Positions 17,730 to 21,474 of a DNA stretch of 21,474 nt are shown here, piece after piece. The DNA lies in contig MCFG01000630.1 in assembly GCA_002104895.1 (NCBI GenBank), positions 1-21,474 on the forward strand. The letters are read 5' to 3'. How positions within the stretch are numbered: position 1 is the stretch's first letter; each line of letters begins with the position of its first letter. The notes under the pieces were generated by a model. That model was not told where the DNA came from and ran no database searches. It was given only the letters and a program-made list of their open reading frames with translations. Both the position numbers and the translations under genes were made by a program. This DNA comes from Anaeromyces robustus. Its lineage: Eukaryota; Neocallimastigomycota; Neocallimastigomycetes; Neocallimastigales; Neocallimastigaceae.

Positions 17730-18557
17730 TTTCTTTTATTTTTTTTTTTTTTACTTTTAAATTTTATTTTATTTTATTTTATTTTATTTATTATTTATTA
17801 TTTATTATTTATTATTTTTATTTATTTTATTTTATTTTATTTTATTTTATTTACTTTTTATTTTTTATATTTTAAAAAATATTTATAATATTTTTTATTA
17901 TTTTATTATATTTTAATTTTTTTTTTTCTTTATTTTATTTTTTTTTAACTTTTAATTTTTTATTTATTTTTTTTTTAGTTTATTTTTAAAAAATAAAATA
18001 TTTTTTTGCTTTTTATATGTTTTTTTTTTTTTTTTTTCTTATTTTTTTTTTTAAAAAAAATTAAAATAATAATTTAATGATTTTGTTTGTGTTTTATTTG
18101 TTAAAGTTTTTTTATTGTAATTTTAATTTATAATAAATTAATTAAATTTTAACATTATTGTCATATATAAAAAAATAAATTTTTCATTTTTTCATTTTTC
18201 ATTTTTTTCATTTTAATATAATTTTTTTTATTATTATTGTGTTTATTTTTTGTTTTATTTTTTTTTTTTTAATTTTTAATTTTTAATTTATTATTTTTTT
18301 TTTAATAAATATTCATATTTATTTTTTTTTAAAAAAATATAATAAAAAATTAAAAAATTAAAAATATTCGGTTTTATGTATTAGGTTTTATTTATTTATT
18401 TATTCATACATAAACAACATTTAAAATGTTTCGAATTTATTATTTAAATCTGGCCGCTTACCATAAATAGTTAAATGCTTCATAATCCTCGTTATTTTAT
18501 TTATTCCATTGATTCATTATTTTTTTAACTTTTTTTTTTTTTTATATTTTATATTGC
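17730..18557. other. upstream region of the His-rich protein gene; strongly T-rich on the plus strand
   Basis: Long T and TTTTA runs occupy 17738-18370 (A-rich on the coding strand of the downstream gene), which is typical nucleosome-poor promoter DNA in AT-rich genomes. A small richer island lies at 18421-18520 (see next entry). Confidence 0.5.
18421..18483 (-). other. short coding-like island, 20-codon frame
   Basis: On the minus strand an ATG opens a 20-residue frame containing LTIYGKRPDLNNKF before TAA. A canonical-looking donor GTAAGC lies inside it (in TATGGTAAGC), and the codons are less AT-biased than the flanks. It could be the last exon of the minus-strand gene that ends at 18558, a decayed duplicate, or chance. 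No family is recognised. Confidence 0.25.
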
Positions 18558-19930
18558 TTAATTGTCATTTTTGAATTTTATAATATTATTATAATATAAA
18601 AATGAATATATTAAATAAATGAATATATTAAATAAATAATCATAATAAATTATTGAATAAATAATATATATATAAATAAATTTATTTTCACGCCTGCTAA
18701 ATAAACTAAATTTATTATCATAAAAGTGTATATCTCCAAAAAATACTGTATCTGCTAAAAAATTAATAATTCTTCTATTATATATATTATTATGAACTAA
18801 TGAAATTAAATAGTAAAATAATATTATTTGTCGATCTTTATAATACAAAATATCATATTTATTGATTTCAAAAATATAATTCGGATTTTTTAATAAACTA
18901 TCAAAAAATTCAAAATTATTATAATAGTTATCATTGGAGCATAATATTGATTCAGAACTTCCATAGCCAATTGCTAATTTAAATTTTTGAATATTTTTAT
19001 TTTCACTTAATAGAATATTTATATCATTATAACATGTATTGTCATATACGTCAAATTTATCAATATTTTCATAAAGTATTTGTATATAATTTTGTTTGAT
19101 AACATGGTTATTTCTCATTTCAGATAAAAAATACTCTTTTACATATATAAAATAAATAACGATAAGGACGAACAAATAAATCTTCTTTTTTACGACAAAT
19201 ATCTTTATCAAACTCTTCTTTTATTCTTTCTTTAAATATTTTTTCTATTAGGTTTGGTGAAAAATTTATATTAGTATATTCTGTTACAATATCTGCACAA
19301 TATTTTAATATATTTATATCGTATGAATATTTGCTTAGAATATTAAATAAAATTTTAAATTTTAAACCAATATTACTTTTTTCAAATAATTCCTCTAAAT
19401 ATTTTTTATTACAATAATAAAAATATTCAAATAAAAAGAATTGTAAATTCATATCATAATATTTTGTATAATAAAAATTAACAAAATCATTTCTTGTAAT
19501 GTAATTATATTTATATAAATAAAATACCCATTCTTGTATAATTTTACTATTATATATACGAAATAAAGATTCATAACATAAATCGCTAAATAAATATTTA
19601 TCAATAAAATATTTATTTGGTATTATTAATTTTAAATAATCACTTTCAGTAGAAATAAATGGTGGTTCCGAAATATTTTCAAATATTTTATCTATTGAAT
19701 CTTCATCTGACAAAAAAAGATCAAATATTTTATATTGTTCATCATTATTTATCATAAAATATTGGCCTGCTAAAATACTTATTTCCACAACATTTACATG
19801 ATTTTTTTATTTTATCGTATTTAAATAACGGTTCATATAAATACACACCATATCTTGCAATATTTAATAATATTTCAGGATCACATCTTCCATTTAATTC
19901 TTCATAAAACTTTTTTGTATTTTCCTCCAT
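18558..19930 (-). pseudogene. unrecognised Tyr/Phe-rich helical protein gene, frame changed twice at A-runs
   Basis: Three successive minus-strand frames carry one continuous-looking protein: about 19930-19800 (starting MEENTKKFYEELNG), 19800-19140 (with GQYFMINNDEQYKIFDLFLSDED and EFFYYC-like helices) and 19145-18558 (with KFKLAIGYGSSESILCSNDN). The first switch falls near a run of seven A at about 19801-19807, the second near AAAA at about 19144. No GT-AG intron of usable size fits either. This is either a young pseudogene of a host gene or an intact gene with homopolymer sequencing errors. The last 40 codons are low-complexity and the true end may be near 18680. The content is helical, rich in Tyr, Phe, Asn and Lys, with no signal peptide. 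I could not assign a family or function. Confidence 0.55.
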
Positions 19931-20166
19931 AACATCTGTCGTTTTTTTATACTCCTATTAATAAAATAAAATTAAATTAAAAATAATAATCATTTTATAT
20001 TTGAATAATAAATATAATAAATAATATAATTATCTTATTTAAATAAAATGTCATTTTACATTTTTTTTAAAAAAAAAAAAAAAATTAATAAAAAATAAAA
20101 TATATTTTTATTTAATATTTATTATTAAATAATAATAATTTTATTTATTATTTATATCTATTTTGT
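19931..20166. other. AT-rich spacer, upstream of the frame-changed gene
   Basis: It is about 235 bp of low-complexity sequence with a run of A (20068-20083). No element is recognised. Confidence 0.5.
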
Positions 20167-20177
20167 TTTTATAATAA
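20167..20177. repeat. target-site duplication, left copy
   Basis: The 11 bases TTTTATAATAA are repeated exactly at 20690-20700 and border the GC-richer insert precisely. Confidence 0.7.
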
Positions 20178-20196
20178 GTCGGTCCAGTTTTTATCC

Positions 20197-20209
20197 TGGT
20201 TGTTAAGGC
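20197..20209 (+). promoter_or_regulatory. A-box-like internal Pol III promoter element of the SINE
   Basis: TGGTTGTTAAGGC resembles a D-arm (as in tRNAs with TGGTTAAGGC) but departs from the strict A-box consensus. Confidence 0.4.
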
Positions 20210-20235
20210 GTTGTCTTAGCATACATAAGGTCTCT

Positions 20236-20246
20236 GGTTCGACCCC
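20236..20246 (+). promoter_or_regulatory. B box of the SINE
   Basis: GGTTCGACCCC differs from the consensus GGTTCGANTCC at one position. Confidence 0.65.
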
Positions 20247-20689
20247 GCAACCCTGATGTTTCCTCAACGTGGGTTTTTCATTAGTACTTGTTCGCTTGCC
20301 AGGTGTTAGTATGTTCTTCCTTAATTATACCACATTTCTTAATTTAATAATTTATTGTACTGCCTGACGCTTATAGTCTTTAATATTGTTTCTTTGAGAA
20401 ATACCAACCTTTAACCAATCTGTAATGTAGAATAACCAAGTGGATTAGAATCACGTGACTTCTGGGCTGGGCTTCACCAGCCTCGTTAGAGGTATGTCGG
20501 GCGCCAATAACAATATGTGGCTCGCGGATATAAATTCAGCAATTATTGTACAAGATTGGGAGAGCCGAAGCTGACTTCAGTATGGCAGTCCATGAGGGAC
20601 ACATTACCACCTAATTATTAGGGAGTGGGCTTACTGCTTCACATTAGGGAAGATCAAAGAAGCATACCCCGGATATAGAAAAAGAAAAA

Positions 20690-20697
20690 TTTTATAA

Positions 20698-20700
<3 letters not shown>
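20690..20700. repeat. target-site duplication, right copy
   Basis: This is the exact partner of 20167-20177, immediately after the A-rich 3' end. It merges into the following AAAT array, so its right edge is a minimum. Confidence 0.65.
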
Positions 20701-20748
<48 letters not shown>

Positions 20749-20749
20749 A
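20699..20749. repeat. (AAAT)n microsatellite, about 12 units
   Basis: An uninterrupted AAAT array directly follows the SINE-like element. It could be flanking target DNA or an expanded tail. Confidence 0.9.
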
Positions 20750-20801
20750 AGAATAAATAAAAAAATTTATTTATTATAATTTTTGTATATTATCCAATCA
20801 T

Positions 20802-20833
<32 letters not shown>

Positions 20834-20908
20834 TTTTTTTTTTAAAGTTAAAATATATTAATTTGAAATTAAATTTCTAATTCTAAAATTTCAATTTTGA
20901 TGTTTTAA

Positions 20909-20941
<33 letters not shown>

Positions 20942-21031
20942 TATAATACTAAAATAAATTAATTAGCTATTAGTATATTTGAAAATTAAAGTTTTAAATT
21001 AATTTAAATATATTTTATAAATATTATTAAC
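20750..21031 (+). promoter_or_regulatory. presumed promoter region of TRM61
   Basis: This is AT-rich upstream DNA with a (TTA) run near 20813-20832, a T run and an (AAT)9 array near 20912-20940. No CCAAT or other defined box stands out. Confidence 0.4.
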
Positions 21032-21474
21032 ATGGCAACAATACCAGAAACACAAATCAATGATATCCAAATGGAAAATGTTGAAGATTCATGTAATACT
21101 ACAAACGAAAGAAGTACATTATTTAAGTATTATTCAAAAGACAATATCATAAAATATGGTGATATTGTTATTGCTTATGTTGTATGTATTTTATTATTAT
21201 TACTTTATATAATTTTATATAAATTTTATATATATTGTATAAATTAATTTTATTATTATTATTATTAATATTATTATTTGTTAATATATAATAACAAATA
21301 AGACCCCACAATCCATGTCATCTTTCAAATTAGTAGAAGGTGGAATATATAATAATCGTTGTGGTTCATATAAACATGATGATATAGTTGGAAAAAAATG
21401 GGGGACTAAGGTATAATAAAAACTATTACTTTACAATGATAATAATTATAGTAATAATTACGTAATAAAAACTT
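21032..21474 (+). CDS. TRM61: tRNA (adenine-58-N1) methyltransferase catalytic subunit, 5' part; runs off the right edge
   Basis: Exon 1 (21032-21181, 50 codons) ends GDIVIAYV. Exon 2 (21303-21410, 36 codons) reads TPQSMSSFKLVEGG, then the family block NNRCGSYKHDDIVGKKWGTK. This order (..GD.vI.....F....G...n.rYG...H.DiIGkp.GSK) is the N-terminal beta-barrel of Trm61/Gcd14, before the Rossmann SAM domain, which lies beyond the window. With Trm6 the protein makes m1A58 in tRNAs, including initiator tRNA-Met, in the nucleus. Both exons end in phase 0; the donors are GTATGT and GTATAA, and the acceptor is AAATAAG. The ATG has A at -3 and G at +4. A third exon must follow. Read without splicing, exon 1 runs into a misleading Leu/Tyr-rich tail. 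Confidence 0.85.
21182..21302 (+). other. intron 1 of TRM61 (121 bp, phase 0)
   Basis: It begins GTATGT and ends AAATAAG. It is rich in TTA repeats, which read as Leu in the unspliced frame. Removing it joins two parts of the conserved Trm61 N-terminal domain. Confidence 0.85.

Larger units (their letters stand above)
20178..20689 (+). mobile_element. tRNA-derived SINE-like retroposon, 512 bp
   Basis: This is a sharply bounded block of near-normal base composition in AT-rich DNA. The head has a tRNA-like B box GGTTCGACCCC (20236-20246). About 40 bp upstream is an A-box-like TGGTTGTTAAGGC (20197-20209). Between them are TTAGCAT and AAGGTCTCTGG, which recall a tRNA-Ala(AGC) anticodon loop and variable region, although the cloverleaf no longer folds well. 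A tRNA-unrelated body of about 400 bp follows, and the 3' end is A-rich (GAAAAAGAAAAA). Exact 11-bp direct repeats flank it, as expected for target-primed insertion by a partner LINE. A TTTTT at 20274-20278 could stop RNA polymerase III early, which argues for an old copy or another promoter. No open frame is seen. The family is not one I can name. Confidence 0.65.

Noticed and set aside
20178-20260. A functional tRNA gene
   Set aside because: The B box is good, but the anticodon and acceptor stems do not pair, and the block continues 400 bp to a target duplication; a SINE head explains it better.
21182-21247. Leu/Tyr-rich membrane tail on the 71-residue frame at 21032
   Set aside because: It begins at a GTATGT donor and the conserved Trm61 block resumes after the acceptor, so the tail is unspliced intron.
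1-21474. Dictyostelid origin
   Set aside because: AAT and poly-Asn runs would fit, but the bacterial-type methyltransferase and the style of the secreted proteins fit gut fungi better. It is not excluded from sequence alone.

Overview
The window is extremely AT-rich eukaryotic DNA (roughly 85-90% A+T by eye) with long homopolymer tracts, AAT/TTA, AAAT and ATTTT microsatellites, small GT-AG introns, Asn runs coded by AAT, and very AT-biased codons. Together with secreted Cys-rich proteins and a bacterial-type methyltransferase gene, this best fits an anaerobic gut fungus (Neocallimastigomycota). A dictyostelid-like genome is the main alternative. The assignment is inference from composition and gene content.

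Layout. Bases 1-4273 look like one old Mutator-like DNA transposon (MULE): about 60-bp terminal inverted repeats, a transposase C-terminal fragment at 2150-2467, and several GC-richer islands built from the motifs GCATTTCG, ATGCGCC and AAGCCAC. The same islands recur outside it at 5394-5590 and 11520-12052. Next comes a secreted Cys-rich protein (5811-6509, +), then about 2.4 kb of low-complexity DNA with tandem repeats. A three-exon gene on the minus strand (8910-10825) encodes a type II membrane protein that joins a SUEL/rhamnose-binding-lectin domain to a GT34 glycosyltransferase; its parts look like separate open frames until the introns are removed. Another low-complexity stretch (12053-14339) holds a perfect (ATTTT)33 array and two copies of a CCAAT-containing upstream module. 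An intronless class I SAM methyltransferase of the LCMT/TcmP type follows (14340-15155, +), then a secreted His-rich protein (17178-17729, -) and an unrecognised minus-strand gene interrupted at two A-runs (18558-19930). A 512-bp tRNA-derived SINE-like insertion with 11-bp target duplications lies at 20178-20689. The window ends in the first two exons of TRM61/GCD14, the catalytic subunit of tRNA m1A58 methyltransferase (from 21032, +).

The genes are not an operon. They are spaced 1-3 kb apart by repeat-rich spacers, and no shared pathway is evident. Two themes recur: secretory-pathway proteins (the glycosyltransferase and two secreted proteins), and accumulation of repeats and transposons in the spacers. 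The most notable items are the lectin-GT34 fusion, the SINE-like element and the dispersed GCATTTCG islands.
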